A stretch of DNA of 64,000 nucleotides from Pseudomonas guariconensis (GTDB lineage Bacteria > Pseudomonadota > Gammaproteobacteria > Pseudomonadales > Pseudomonadaceae): NCBI RefSeq assembly GCF_900102675.1, contig NZ_FMYX01000003.1, positions 1 to 64,000 of the forward strand, written 5' to 3'. This document shows, piece by piece, positions 16,521 through 27,082 of the stretch. The notes beneath the pieces are model-generated. The model saw only the letters and a list, made by a program, of their open reading frames with translations, made no database searches and was not told the DNA's origin. A program made the position numbers and the translations under genes. Position 1 is the stretch's first letter, and the number at the start of each line of letters is the position of its first letter.

Positions 16521-17123
16521 ATGAAAACACTCAATACCTTGATGGTCGCCATGGCCGTATGTGCCGCCAGTCTCACCGCCCAGGCCGCCGATGACACCTT
16601 CGCCAGCCTCACCTATGGCCAGACCAGCGACAAGGTCCGCAAGTCCGGCCTGCTGCAACGCAACACCGATCACCTGAACGCCGACGGCATCATCGGCAAG
16701 GACGGCACCTGGGGCGTGCGCGTGGGCAAGATCAATGACGATGCCCGCTATTACCTGACCTACGACAATGTCTCGGGCGACCACAGTGGCATCAAGCTGC
16801 GCCAGGAAAACCTGCTTGGCAGCTACGATGCGTTCTTGCCGGTGGGCGACACCACCAAGCTGTTCGGTGGCGGCAGCCTGGGCTTGACCAAACTGTCCCA
16901 GGAATCCTCCGGTTACAGCCGTGACACCGATGTGGGTTATGCCGTAGGCCTGCAGGCCGGCGTGCTGCAGCAGATCACCAACAACGCCTCGGTGGAGCTG
17001 GGCTACCGTTACCTGCGCAGCAACGCCAGCACCGAACTGGCCGAACATGGCGGTCCCAAGGCAGGCACCCTGCGTCTGACCAGCAGCGCCCAGACCTACC
17101 TGTCGGCCAACTACACCTTCTGA
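16521..17123 (+). CDS. oprH: Outer membrane protein OprH
   Basis: This is a 200-residue small beta-barrel of the outer membrane, known in Pseudomonas to be induced in low Mg2+ by PhoP and to bind lipopolysaccharide. The signal peptide is MKTLNTLMVAMAVCAASLTAQA. The mature part shows alternating amphipathic strands and ends in an aromatic strand (TYLSANYTF) typical of barrel assembly. ATG 16521 is set by GGAG ten bases upstream and by the signal peptide; the longer reading frame is out. It heads an oprH-phoP-phoQ group. Confidence 0.92.
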   Translation: MKTLNTLMVAMAVCAASLTAQAADDTFASLTYGQTSDKVRKSGLLQRNTDHLNADGIIGKDGTWGVRVGKINDDARYYLTYDNVSGDHSGIKLRQENLLGSYDAFLPVGDTTKLFGGGSLGLTKLSQESSGYSRDTDVGYAVGLQAGVLQQITNNASVELGYRYLRSNASTELAEHGGPKAGTLRLTSSAQTYLSANYTF

Positions 17124-17165
17124 CCCACAGGAGGGGCCAGGGCAACGCTGGTATGCTGCACCGGT

Positions 17166-17231
17166 CCCTCCGCGACCAAGCCCGCTCCTGCCGCCAGGCG
17201 TCGTGCAGAAGCGGGCTTGACCGGCACGGGA
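17166..17231. repeat. REP-like inverted pair between oprH and phoP
   Basis: CTCCGCGACCAAGCCCGCTCCTG and a facing GCAGAAGCGGGCTTGACCGG are degenerate REP copies in inverted orientation. They could moderate read-through from oprH into phoP. Confidence 0.65.
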
Positions 17232-17263
17232 GGCGGATACAGGTATGAATCAAGGAGAGTGAC

Positions 17264-17941
17264 ATGAAGCTGCTGGTGGTCGAGGACGAGGCGCTGCTAC
17301 GCCACCACCTGTACACGCGCCTGGGCGAGAGCGGGCATGTGGTCGAGGCGGTGGCCAATGCCGAAGAGGCGCTCTACCAGGCCGAGCAATACAACCACGA
17401 TTTGGCCGTGGTCGACCTCGGGCTGCCGGGCATGAGCGGCCTGGACCTGATCCGCCAGTTGCGCAGTCAGGGCAAGACCTTTCCGATCCTGATCCTCACC
17501 GCCCGCGGCAACTGGCAGGACAAGGTCGAAGGCCTGGCCGCCGGGGCCGACGACTATGTGGTCAAGCCGTTCCAGTTCGAAGAGCTGGAGGCGCGCCTGA
17601 ATGCCTTGCTGCGCCGCTCCAGCGGTTTCACCCAGTCGACCATCGCGGCAGGGCCCCTGGTGCTGGACCTCAATCGCAAGCAGGCGACCTTGGACGAGCA
17701 ACCGCTTGCCCTGACCGCCTATGAATACCGCATCCTCGAATACCTCATGCGCCATCACCAGCAAGTGGTGGCCAAGGATCGTCTGATGGAGCAGCTCTAC
17801 CCCGATGACGAGGAGCGCGATCCGAATGTCATCGAGGTGCTGGTCGGTCGTCTGCGACGCAAGCTCGAGGGCGACCGTGGTTTCAAACCGATCGACACGG
17901 TGCGTGGCCTGGGTTACCTGTTCACCGAGCGCTGCCGATGA
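17264..17941 (+). CDS. phoP: PhoP response regulator
   Basis: This is a 225-residue OmpR-family regulator of the low-Mg2+ and cationic peptide response. The receiver has the acidic pocket EDE near residues 7-9 and phospho-acceptor D51 (VVDLGLPGMSG). The output winged helix ends in DTVRGLGYLF. AGGAG precedes the ATG. Its stop overlaps the phoQ start by 4 bases (ATGA). Position after oprH and before phoQ, plus PhoP-type repeats ahead of oprH, support autoregulation. Confidence 0.95.
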   Translation: MKLLVVEDEALLRHHLYTRLGESGHVVEAVANAEEALYQAEQYNHDLAVVDLGLPGMSGLDLIRQLRSQGKTFPILILTARGNWQDKVEGLAAGADDYVVKPFQFEELEARLNALLRRSSGFTQSTIAAGPLVLDLNRKQATLDEQPLALTAYEYRILEYLMRHHQQVVAKDRLMEQLYPDDEERDPNVIEVLVGRLRRKLEGDRGFKPIDTVRGLGYLFTERCR

Positions 17942-19284
17942 TCCGCTCCCTGCGGGTGCGCCTGATGCTGGCGGCGGCGCTGTTGGCGTTGTTGTTCATG
18001 CTGGCGCTGCTACCGGCCCTGCAAAAGACCTTCAGCCTGGCGTTGCAGGAGTCGATCGAACAGCGCTTGGCCTCGGATGTGACCACCTTGATTTCCGCCG
18101 CGCGGATCGAGCAGGGGCGGCTGCAAATGCCCGAGCAGTTGCCCGACGAGCGCTACAACCTGCCCTACACCGGCCTGCTCGGCTACATCTTCGATCGCCA
18201 GGGTGCTCTGGTGTGGCGTTCGCGCGCCACCAACGGGCAGAACATCAACTACCGCCCCCGATATGACGGGCGCGGCAATGAGTTCGCCCGGATCCACCAG
18301 GATGACGGCGAGGAATTCTTCGTCTACGACGTGGAGGTCAAGCTGCTCGGGGGCAAGAGTGCCGCGTTCAGTATCGTGGCGCTGCAGCCGGTGCGTGAGT
18401 ACCAGCACACCCTCGATGGCCTGCGTGAAAAACTCTACTTGGGTTTCGGGGCGGCCCTGCTGGCGCTGATGGTGCTGTTATGGGCCGGCCTGACCTGGGG
18501 GCTTCGTTCGTTGCGCAGGCTGAGCCTGGAGCTTGACGAAGTGGAAGCGGGTGCGCGTGATGGCCTGAGCGGCGAGCACCCGCGTGAACTGCTGCGCCTG
18601 ACCGGCTCGCTCAACCGCCTGCTGCGCAGCGAACGTGAGCAGCGCCAGCGCTACCGCGATTCGCTCGATGACCTGGCGCACAGCCTCAAGACGCCCCTTG
18701 CGGTGCTGCAGGGCGTCGGTGAAAGCCTCGGCCAGGGTGACAGCGAACGCGAGCAGGCGCGGGTGCTGCAAAGCCAGATCGAACGCATGAGCCAGCAGAT
18801 CGACTACCAACTGCAGCGCGCCAGCCTGCGCAAGAGCGGTCTGGTCCGTCATCGGGTGCAACTACGACCGGTGCTCGACAGCCTGTGCAACACGCTGGAC
18901 AAGGTCTATCGCGACAAGCGCGTGGCCGTCAGCCTCGACATGCCCCCGGATGCCTGGGTGCCGATGGATCAAGGGGCAGCGCTGGAGCTGTTCGGCAACC
19001 TGCTGGAGAACGCTTATCGGCTGAGCCTCGGCCAGGTGCGTGTGAGCCTGCAACAAGCGCCTGGGCAGTTGGTGCTATGCGTCGAAGACGATGGCCCTGG
19101 CGTACCGGGCAATCAGCGTGAGCGCATTCTCAAACGGGGCGAACGGCTCGATCGGCAGCATCCGGGGCAGGGCATCGGCCTGGCGGTGGTCAAGGACATC
19201 ATCGACAGCTATGACGCCGAGCTGAGCCTGGATGATTCGACACTGGGAGGCGCGGCGTTCCGGATCGTGTTCCATCTGGACTGA
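17938..19284 (+). CDS. phoQ: PhoQ sensor histidine kinase
   Basis: This is a 448-residue inner-membrane kinase sensing divalent cations. Transmembrane segments are at about 7-27 and 167-187, flanking a periplasmic PhoQ-type sensor that includes an acidic patch (HQDDGEEFF). The phospho-acceptor His is in DDLAHSLKTPLAVL, and ATPase motifs are DDGPGVP and GIGLAVVKDI. It starts in the ATGA overlap with phoP. It is followed by about 410 bases of regulatory DNA for dctA. Confidence 0.94.
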   Translation: MIRSLRVRLMLAAALLALLFMLALLPALQKTFSLALQESIEQRLASDVTTLISAARIEQGRLQMPEQLPDERYNLPYTGLLGYIFDRQGALVWRSRATNGQNINYRPRYDGRGNEFARIHQDDGEEFFVYDVEVKLLGGKSAAFSIVALQPVREYQHTLDGLREKLYLGFGAALLALMVLLWAGLTWGLRSLRRLSLELDEVEAGARDGLSGEHPRELLRLTGSLNRLLRSEREQRQRYRDSLDDLAHSLKTPLAVLQGVGESLGQGDSEREQARVLQSQIERMSQQIDYQLQRASLRKSGLVRHRVQLRPVLDSLCNTLDKVYRDKRVAVSLDMPPDAWVPMDQGAALELFGNLLENAYRLSLGQVRVSLQQAPGQLVLCVEDDGPGVPGNQRERILKRGERLDRQHPGQGIGLAVVKDIIDSYDAELSLDDSTLGGAAFRIVFHLD

Positions 19285-19410
19285 AACCCACTGAGGCGCT
19301 GCGCGGCACGTCCCAAGGCCTCACCCATCCTGGGGCTTGTGGATCCTGTGGGATTTACCCCGAAGTTAACGCCACAGGGCGAGCCGGCCGGGGTACGTTC
19401 TCCCTTCCTG

Positions 19411-19465
19411 GGCGGATTCCCGCCAACAGCCTTGTTCCAAACCCGCCAATGGGCGGAAATCCGCC
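19411..19465 (+). promoter_or_regulatory. Paired palindromic upstream activator sites of dctA
   Basis: Two palindromes of identical geometry, GGCGG-N4-CCGCC, lie at 19411-19424 and 19452-19465, with centres 41 bp apart (about four turns). They sit 80-135 bp upstream of a sigma-54 promoter. They are probable binding sites for an enhancer-binding protein such as DctD; the assignment is inferred from context. Confidence 0.65.
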
Positions 19466-19544
19466 AACCTCAAACTGCGCGCCTGCCCCGCCATGGGGCG
19501 CCGAAAGCCCCGAAATCCGCGGGCTGCACTGATTGCGAGCATTT

Positions 19545-19560
19545 TGGCATCGGCCTTGCT
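19545..19560 (+). promoter_or_regulatory. Sigma-54 (RpoN) promoter of dctA
   Basis: TGGCATC-GGCC-TTGCT matches the -24/-12 consensus TGGCACG-N4-TTGCW with the required spacing. It predicts transcription from about 19571, some 125 bases before the dctA start codon. Confidence 0.75.
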
Positions 19561-19641
19561 ATCGACCTGGCAGAGGCCTGTCACAAGGCAGCTCGAACAC
19601 AACGACAAATCCCTCCAAGTGCAGGAGGGTTCGCGCTTTAG

Positions 19642-21018
<1,377 letters not shown>

Positions 21019-21034
21019 TTGCGTTGTGAAATCG

Positions 21035-21067
21035 AAGAAGGCGACCCTCGGGTCGCCTTCTTTATTT
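21035..21067 (+). terminator. dctA terminator
   Basis: GAAGAAGGCGACCC-TC-GGGTCGCCTTCTTT is an almost perfect long stem followed by ATTTG. It lies 17 bases after the dctA stop. Confidence 0.88.
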
Positions 21068-21082
21068 GTAATGCCTGCCGGC

Positions 21083-21151
21083 CTGTTCGCAGGTAGACCC
21101 GCTTGCACAGGTTTGGCGCAAGCCTTGTGGGGGCGGGGTTAGCCGCGAATG
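21083..21151. repeat. Inverted REP pair downstream of dctA
   Basis: TTCGCAGGTAGACCCGCTTG and the facing GGGGCGGGGTTAGCCGCGAA are inverted REP copies between the convergent dctA and sprT genes. Confidence 0.75.
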
Positions 21152-21158
21152 CTGCTTG

Positions 21159-21653
21159 TCATTCGATGCGGGTCTCGCCGCTGTAAACCAGGATCTCACG
21201 ACACCGCCTGCACAGATAGCGTCGCCCCTGGCGCACCAGCTTGTGCCGCTGGGCAGTGAACGGGAAGTCACTTTCCGGGCAGGGGCAGCGGTAGATGTAG
21301 CGGGTGGCCACGCGCCGCTTCACTTCATAGTTGTGGCAACGGTTCGGTGGCAATTCATACACGCCCCGCATGATCAGTTGCCATTCCTCGCCATGGGCCT
21401 GGATCTTGTCGCCGAACAGCTGGTGCGCCACCAAGTGTGCCACTTCGTGGGCAACGGTCTGACGCAGGAAGTCTTCCTGGTTCTCCCGGTACAGCTGCAG
21501 ATTGAAGCGCAGCAGGTTTTCGTGCAGATGAGCGACGCCGGCCTTCTGGCCGCGCAGCTTGAAGCTGACTTGCGGGCGAGGGAAGGTGCGTTTGAAGAAG
21601 GCTTCAGCTTGCTGGTAACAGGTTTCGACGCGTTGTTTGAGCAGCTCGGGCAT
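21159..21653 (-). CDS. sprT: SprT-family zinc metalloprotease
   Basis: This is a 164-residue protein of the SprT/Spartan fold, whose eukaryotic relatives cut DNA-protein crosslinks. The zinc-protease motif HEVAH appears near residue 70 in TVAHEVAHLVAHQLFG. A C-terminal zinc-ribbon is suggested by CPCPESDF and CRRC. I chose ATG 21653 (MPELLKQRV); an upstream in-frame TTG is less likely. AGGAGAA lies about 12 bases before it. It is convergent with dctA. Confidence 0.9.
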   Translation of the reverse strand: MPELLKQRVETCYQQAEAFFKRTFPRPQVSFKLRGQKAGVAHLHENLLRFNLQLYRENQEDFLRQTVAHEVAHLVAHQLFGDKIQAHGEEWQLIMRGVYELPPNRCHNYEVKRRVATRYIYRCPCPESDFPFTAQRHKLVRQGRRYLCRRCREILVYSGETRIE

Positions 21654-21733
21654 GGCGGGGTGGTTCTCCTGAGCGGGCAATTATGCCGCAAGCGCCAGGT
21701 GCCTGCCGGGCCATCTGTCAGCACACAGCCAGA

Positions 21734-21751
21734 GGCCGCCTTGCGGCGGCC
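21734..21751 (-). terminator. GC-rich hairpin after the Yip1 gene
   Basis: GGCCGCC-TTGC-GGCGGCC is a perfect stem between the Yip1-family gene and sprT. It lacks a T-run, so it is only a possible terminator or processing signal. Confidence 0.4.
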
Positions 21752-21781
21752 CCGGGGTGACGCTCCTATGTTGCGTTGGAT

Positions 21782-22381
21782 CTAGTTGGTATAGACAGGC
21801 CCCACACCCAGCCCCCAGATGATCACCGTGGAGGCCATGATCGCCACCAGCACCACCAGGCCTACCGCCAGCACGGAGCTGGAGAACAGGAAGCCTTCGT
21901 CGGTGGGGATATTCATGAAGGTCGGCAGGCCGACATAGAGCAGGTAGACCGTGTAGCAAATGGCCGCCGTGCCCACCAGCATGCCAAGCCAGAGGTGCGG
22001 GTAGAGCGCCGCCAGGCCGCCGATGAACAGCGGGGTGGCGGTGTAGGTGGCAAACGCCACGCATTGCGCCATGGATGGGGTGGCATCGTAGGTGCGGGCC
22101 ATCCAGTGGATGAAAGCCCCCATGACCGCGACCCCGGCGAGCATCGCCAGGTAGGACATGATGCTCATCCATAGTGCGCTTTCCATCGTCAGCATCACCG
22201 CCGGTCGATCGCCTATGACCCAGCCGACCTGGGTGGTGCCGATGAACGCCGACACAGCCGGGATCGCGGCGAGTATCAGCGTGTGGGTCAGGTACATGTG
22301 GCTGATGCTTTCGTCCTCGCCACGAATCTCCTTCCACTCCTGGTCAGGGTGGGTAAACAGCCCCAGAACGTGATGGATCAT
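21782..22381 (-). CDS. Yip1-family integral membrane protein
   Basis: This 199-residue protein has an N-terminal amphipathic segment (MIHHVLGLFTHPDQEWKEIR), followed by about five hydrophobic segments. Spacing and the TATPLFIGG region fit the Yip1 domain. Its bacterial role is unknown. ATG 22381 follows TAGGAG with a good gap; extension to 22450 adds a non-conserved arginine-rich stretch and is rejected. It is divergent from ttcA. Confidence 0.82.
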   Translation of the reverse strand: MIHHVLGLFTHPDQEWKEIRGEDESISHMYLTHTLILAAIPAVSAFIGTTQVGWVIGDRPAVMLTMESALWMSIMSYLAMLAGVAVMGAFIHWMARTYDATPSMAQCVAFATYTATPLFIGGLAALYPHLWLGMLVGTAAICYTVYLLYVGLPTFMNIPTDEGFLFSSSVLAVGLVVLVAIMASTVIIWGLGVGPVYTN

Positions 22382-22634
22382 GCCGGTCACTCCTATCGTC
22401 GTTGTCAAACGCCCCCCAAGTGGAGCGCTTGCGGCCCGAGGCCTGGACACCGATGCAAGCGGTCGTGTGGCCTTATCTCGCAGTATAGGAAGCCGTTACC
22501 TACATAAACCTGGGTTTTTAGAGCAAATTGCGCTGTCAGATGCGCGCTTGATTCTTTATCGGAATGGCCTACGCCCCCGCTCGGTTTGTGCGTAAAATAG
22601 CCCGCTTTTGTCACACCTCGCGGATCCAAGCGCT

Positions 22635-23459
22635 ATGGGCACCCTCTCGGTCAACCAGAACAAACTGCAAAAACGCCTGCGTCGCCTCGCTGGCGAAGCC
22701 ATCACCGACTACAACATGATCGAGGATGGCGACAAGGTCATGGTCTGCCTGTCTGGCGGCAAGGACAGTTACACCATGCTCGACGTTCTGTTGCACCTGC
22801 AGAAGGTGGCGCCGATCAAGTTCGAGATCGTCGCTGTGAACATGGACCAGAAGCAGCCAGGCTTCCCTGAGCACGTGTTGCCGGCCTATCTCAAGGAGCT
22901 GGGCGTCGAGTACCACATCGTCGAGAAGGACACCTACTCGGTGGTCAAGGAGCTGGTTCCGGAAGGCAAGACCACCTGCTCGCTGTGTTCGCGCCTGCGC
23001 CGCGGCACGCTGTACACCTTCGCCGACGAGATCGGTGCGACCAAGATGGCCCTCGGGCACCATCGCGACGACATCGTCGAGACCTTCTTCCTCAACATGT
23101 TCTTCAACGGCTCGCTCAAGGGCATGCCGCCGAAGCTGCGCGCCGACGACGGTCGCAACGTGGTGATCCGCCCGCTGGCCTACTGCAGCGAGAAGGACAT
23201 CCAGGCCTACTCGGACATGAAGGGCTTTCCGATCATCCCTTGCAACCTGTGCGGCTCTCAGGAAAACCTGCAGCGCCAGGTGGTCAAGGACATGCTGGTG
23301 GAATGGGAACGCAAGCACCCGGGCCGCACCGAGAGCATCTTCCGCGCTCTGCAGAACGTCGCGCCATCGCAGCTGGCCGATCGCAACCTGTTCGATTTCA
23401 CCAGCCTCAAGATCGACGAAAGCGCCACTCCGCGTTTTCTCGATGTACTGAACATCTGA
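22635..23459 (+). CDS. ttcA: tRNA 2-thiocytidine(32) synthetase TtcA
   Basis: This 274-residue enzyme thiolates cytidine 32 in the anticodon loop of several tRNAs. The ATP-binding PP-loop is at residues 40-45 ([11 protein letters not shown]). The Fe-S cluster cysteines are C115 and C118 (TTCSLCSR), with a further Cys in [10 protein letters not shown] chose ATG 22635 ([10 protein letters not shown]); the in-frame extension to 22608 is unsupported. It is followed 3 bases later by the glycosylase-like gene, so the two are probably cotranscribed. Confidence 0.95.
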   Translation: MGTLSVNQNKLQKRLRRLAGEAITDYNMIEDGDKVMVCLSGGKDSYTMLDVLLHLQKVAPIKFEIVAVNMDQKQPGFPEHVLPAYLKELGVEYHIVEKDTYSVVKELVPEGKTTCSLCSRLRRGTLYTFADEIGATKMALGHHRDDIVETFFLNMFFNGSLKGMPPKLRADDGRNVVIRPLAYCSEKDIQAYSDMKGFPIIPCNLCGSQENLQRQVVKDMLVEWERKHPGRTESIFRALQNVAPSQLADRNLFDFTSLKIDESATPRFLDVLNI

Positions 23460-23462
23460 CCC

Positions 23463-24134
23463 ATGCGCGACTACCAATGGCTGCATGAGTACTGCCTGAA
23501 CCGCTTCGGCTCGGCACAGGCCCTGGAGGCCTTCCTGCCGCAGCCGCGCACGCCAGCGCAATTGCGTGACATCAGCGATGACCGCTACCTGTCGACGCTG
23601 GCCCTGCGGGTGTTCCGTGCAGGGCTCAAGCACAGCCTGGTGGACGCCAAGTGGCCGGCCTTCGAGCAGGTGTTCTTCGGCTTCGATCCGGAAAAGGTCG
23701 TGCTGATGGGCGCCGAGCACCTTGAGCGGTTAATGCAGGACGAGCGGATCATCCGCCATTTGGGCAAGCTCAAGAGCGTGCCACGCAATGCGCAGATGAT
23801 TCTCGATGTGGCGAAGGAGCGGGGCAGTTTCGGCGCGTTCATCGCCGATTGGCCGGTGACCGACATCGTCGGACTATGGAAGTACCTGGCCAAGCATGGC
23901 AATCAGTTGGGCGGGTTGTCGGCGCCGCGTTTCTTGCGCATGGTCGGCAAGGACACGTTCATTCCCACCGATGACATGAGCGCAGCCCTCATCGCCCAGG
24001 GCGTGATCGACAAGCAGCCGACCAGCCAGCGCGATTTGGCGCTGGTGCAGCAGGCGTTCAATCAGTGGCATGAGCAGAGCGGGCGACCGCTGTGCCAGCT
24101 GTCGGTGATGCTGGCGCATACCGTCAATCATTGA
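23463..24134 (+). CDS. DNA-3-methyladenine glycosylase I-like protein
   Basis: This is a 223-residue protein with the helical fold and signature regions of the Tag family (LALRVFRAGLKHSLVDAKWPAFEQVFFGFDPE, KLKSVPRNAQMI and FLRMVGKDTFIPTDD). It lacks the canonical Tag zinc ligands (N-terminal Cys/His and C-terminal His/Cys). It may be a divergent glycosylase or a relative with changed specificity. It sits immediately after ttcA and shares its transcript. Confidence 0.75.
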   Translation: MRDYQWLHEYCLNRFGSAQALEAFLPQPRTPAQLRDISDDRYLSTLALRVFRAGLKHSLVDAKWPAFEQVFFGFDPEKVVLMGAEHLERLMQDERIIRHLGKLKSVPRNAQMILDVAKERGSFGAFIADWPVTDIVGLWKYLAKHGNQLGGLSAPRFLRMVGKDTFIPTDDMSAALIAQGVIDKQPTSQRDLALVQQAFNQWHEQSGRPLCQLSVMLAHTVNH

Positions 24135-24145
24135 GAGGTGCGACG

Positions 24146-24217
24146 CGTGCTTCGCGGCTAAACCCGCTGCCACAGGGGCGGTGCAGTACTTGTGGCAGCG
24201 GGTTTACCCGCGAAAAG
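24146..24217. repeat. Inverted REP pair
   Basis: TTCGCGGCTAAACCCGCTGCCACAGG and a facing TGTGGCAGCGGGTTTACCCGCGAA form one of the best REP pairs in the window. It lies between the convergent glycosylase-like and DUF2069 genes. Confidence 0.85.
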
Positions 24218-24227
24218 GCCGCCGCTT

Positions 24228-25589
<1,362 letters not shown>

Positions 25590-25674
25590 GACGGGTCGCA
25601 TCCAGCTGGGTGTGGCGGCTATTCTAACCGCAGCGACTGTGTCGTTTGCTTGAAACTTCTAGAAGGATTGACCC

Positions 25675-26139
25675 ATGGCAAGGCGTTTGGCAGCAGTACT
25701 GGCCATCACCGCGAGCCTGTTGCTCGGCGGTTGCGGTGCGGACTACGGCGTGGACCAGCACGGCAACACGGTAAAGGCCGAGCAGATCGACGGGCACTGG
25801 CTGGTGCTCAACTACTGGGCCGAGTGGTGCGGCCCGTGCCGTACGGAAATTCCCGAGCTCAACGCTGCGGCCAAGCAGTGGGAGGCCCAGGGTATCAAGG
25901 TGGTCGGGGTGAACTTCGATGGGTTGCAGGGCCAGGATCTCAAGCAGGCCGCCGAAACTCTCGGCATCGCCTTTACCGTCCTCGCCCAGGACCCGGCCGA
26001 GCGCTACGAGCTGCCGCGCAGCGAGGCGCTGCCGGTGACCTACATCATCGATGACAAAGGCAAAGTGCGTGAGCAGTTGATGGGGGAGCAGACCCTCGAA
26101 GGACTGCAAGCCAAGATCAAGGCCCTCAAGGGCGCTTAA
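25675..26139 (+). CDS. TlpA-like thioredoxin-fold lipoprotein
   Basis: This is a 154-residue exported protein. The lipoprotein signal MARRLAAVLAITASLLLGGCG has a lipobox with Cys20, so it is membrane-anchored facing the periplasm. The redox motif WCGPC lies in YWAEWCGPCRTEIPEL. VTYIIDDKGKV carries the position after the cis-Pro. It probably reduces or isomerises periplasmic disulfides. AGAAGGA precedes the ATG. It diverges from the arsC-like gene and converges with the META-domain gene. Confidence 0.88.
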   Translation: MARRLAAVLAITASLLLGGCGADYGVDQHGNTVKAEQIDGHWLVLNYWAEWCGPCRTEIPELNAAAKQWEAQGIKVVGVNFDGLQGQDLKQAAETLGIAFTVLAQDPAERYELPRSEALPVTYIIDDKGKVREQLMGEQTLEGLQAKIKALKGA

Positions 26140-26148
26140 GCGCTTCGA

Positions 26149-26207
26149 GCTGCAAGCTTCAAGAAAGAGCGGACCGTGTCGGGCTTGCTTTTCTTGCAGC
26201 TTGCAGC
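26149..26207. terminator. Long inverted repeat between convergent lipoprotein genes
   Basis: GCTGCAAGCTTCAAGAAA (26149-26166) and TTTCTTGCAGCTTGCAGC (26190-26207) pair with one mismatch around a 23-base loop. This GCTGCAAGCT family of palindromes differs from the REP type. It probably ends both converging transcripts. Confidence 0.7.
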
Positions 26208-26212
26208 TGCCC

Positions 26213-26617
26213 TTAACCTTCCTCAGGCCAGAAGCGCAGTGGCTTGCCCTCGGCCGGCCAGAAGCGAATCTGCTCGATCGATGAGACGTCCCAGCGTTGC
26301 ACGGTCTCCAGCGCCTGAAGGAAGCGTTTTTCCTGGTCCATCAATGCAGGGGCGCACAGTTTGCGGGTCTTGCCGACCTTGCCAAAGCTGATGCGGTCGC
26401 CTTGCAGGGTGTAGGACGCGAACCAGTGATTGCAGCCAGCATTGCCATAAGCACGGCCGTCCTCGCCGAGGATCAGGGTCAGGTGGCTGTAGTCGATCAA
26501 CGGGCGCTCGCCGATCCACTCCAGCACATAGCTTTGCTCCGGTTGCAATTTCGAAGGCTCCGATGCGCAGCCGAGCAGGCCGACGGCAATCAGTGCACCG
26601 GTCAACAGATGCTTCAC
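26213..26617 (-). CDS. META-domain (HslJ-like) lipoprotein
   Basis: This is a 134-residue exported protein. The signal KHLLTGALIAVGLLGC has a lipobox. The META domain is seen in YGNAGCNHWFASYTLQGDRISFG and CAPALMDQEKRFLQAL, family hallmarks. I chose GTG 26617, which overlaps the stop of the upstream gene (GTGA) with GGGAG ahead, giving a lipoprotein start at once. Longer starts would bury the signal. It is probably an envelope-stress or stability factor. Confidence 0.82.
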   Translation of the reverse strand: MKHLLTGALIAVGLLGCASEPSKLQPEQSYVLEWIGERPLIDYSHLTLILGEDGRAYGNAGCNHWFASYTLQGDRISFGKVGKTRKLCAPALMDQEKRFLQALETVQRWDVSSIEQIRFWPAEGKPLRFWPEEG

Positions 26618-27051
26618 TGCGCGCTCCCTTGGCAGGCCGGGCACAGGTGCTGGTCGCCACGGCTGGCCCAACCCAGCTCGGCGATGCGGGCGCTGGCCGC
26701 GGGCTGGCGGGCCTTGTTGCCGAGCTTGCCGTCGACGGCGAACTCGAAGTCCAGCTCAGCCTGGCAACTGTTGCACTTGACCTTCCAGTTGAGGATCTCC
26801 AGCTCGTTGAAGATCGGGCCGCTGGCCACGGCGACCCATTGGCCGCGCGGGTTGATCAGGTGGCGCACGCTCTCCACGGTAAGGCGCATGGAAAGATCCT
26901 TGCTGCCTTTTAGAGTCACCAGCAGGACATCGTCCTTCTGGATCGAGCCACCGTTGCCAGTCACCTGATAGCGGCCCGGCACCAGGGCGCGGCATTCGAT
27001 CAGGGTGTGTTGCGGGTTGAAAAGGGTGTAGCGGAAATCGTGTTCGACCAT
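26614..27051 (-). CDS. Conserved hypothetical protein with C-terminal zinc-ribbon
   Basis: I do not recognise this 145-residue protein. The first 85 residues are mostly beta (YQVTGNGGSIQKDDVLLVTLKG and TVESVRHLINPRGQWVAVA). The C-terminal part has two CxxC pairs (KCNSCQAELDF and HLCPACQG) likely to bind one zinc. No signal peptide is seen, so it is likely cytoplasmic. AGGACCC precedes ATG 27051. It is coupled to the META lipoprotein by a GTGA overlap and begins 32 bases after the ldhA stop, so it could be read from the ldhA transcript. Confidence 0.75.
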   Translation of the reverse strand: MVEHDFRYTLFNPQHTLIECRALVPGRYQVTGNGGSIQKDDVLLVTLKGSKDLSMRLTVESVRHLINPRGQWVAVASGPIFNELEILNWKVKCNSCQAELDFEFAVDGKLGNKARQPAASARIAELGWASRGDQHLCPACQGSAQ

Positions 27052-27082
27052 GGGTCCTCCAAAATTGCCGCGTATCCTAGCA

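Noticed and set aside
22549..22563. An Anr/FNR-like half pattern (TTGAT...ATCGG) upstream of ttcA
   Set aside because: The gap is five bases instead of four, and the right half lacks the conserved AA, so it is not a valid Anr box.
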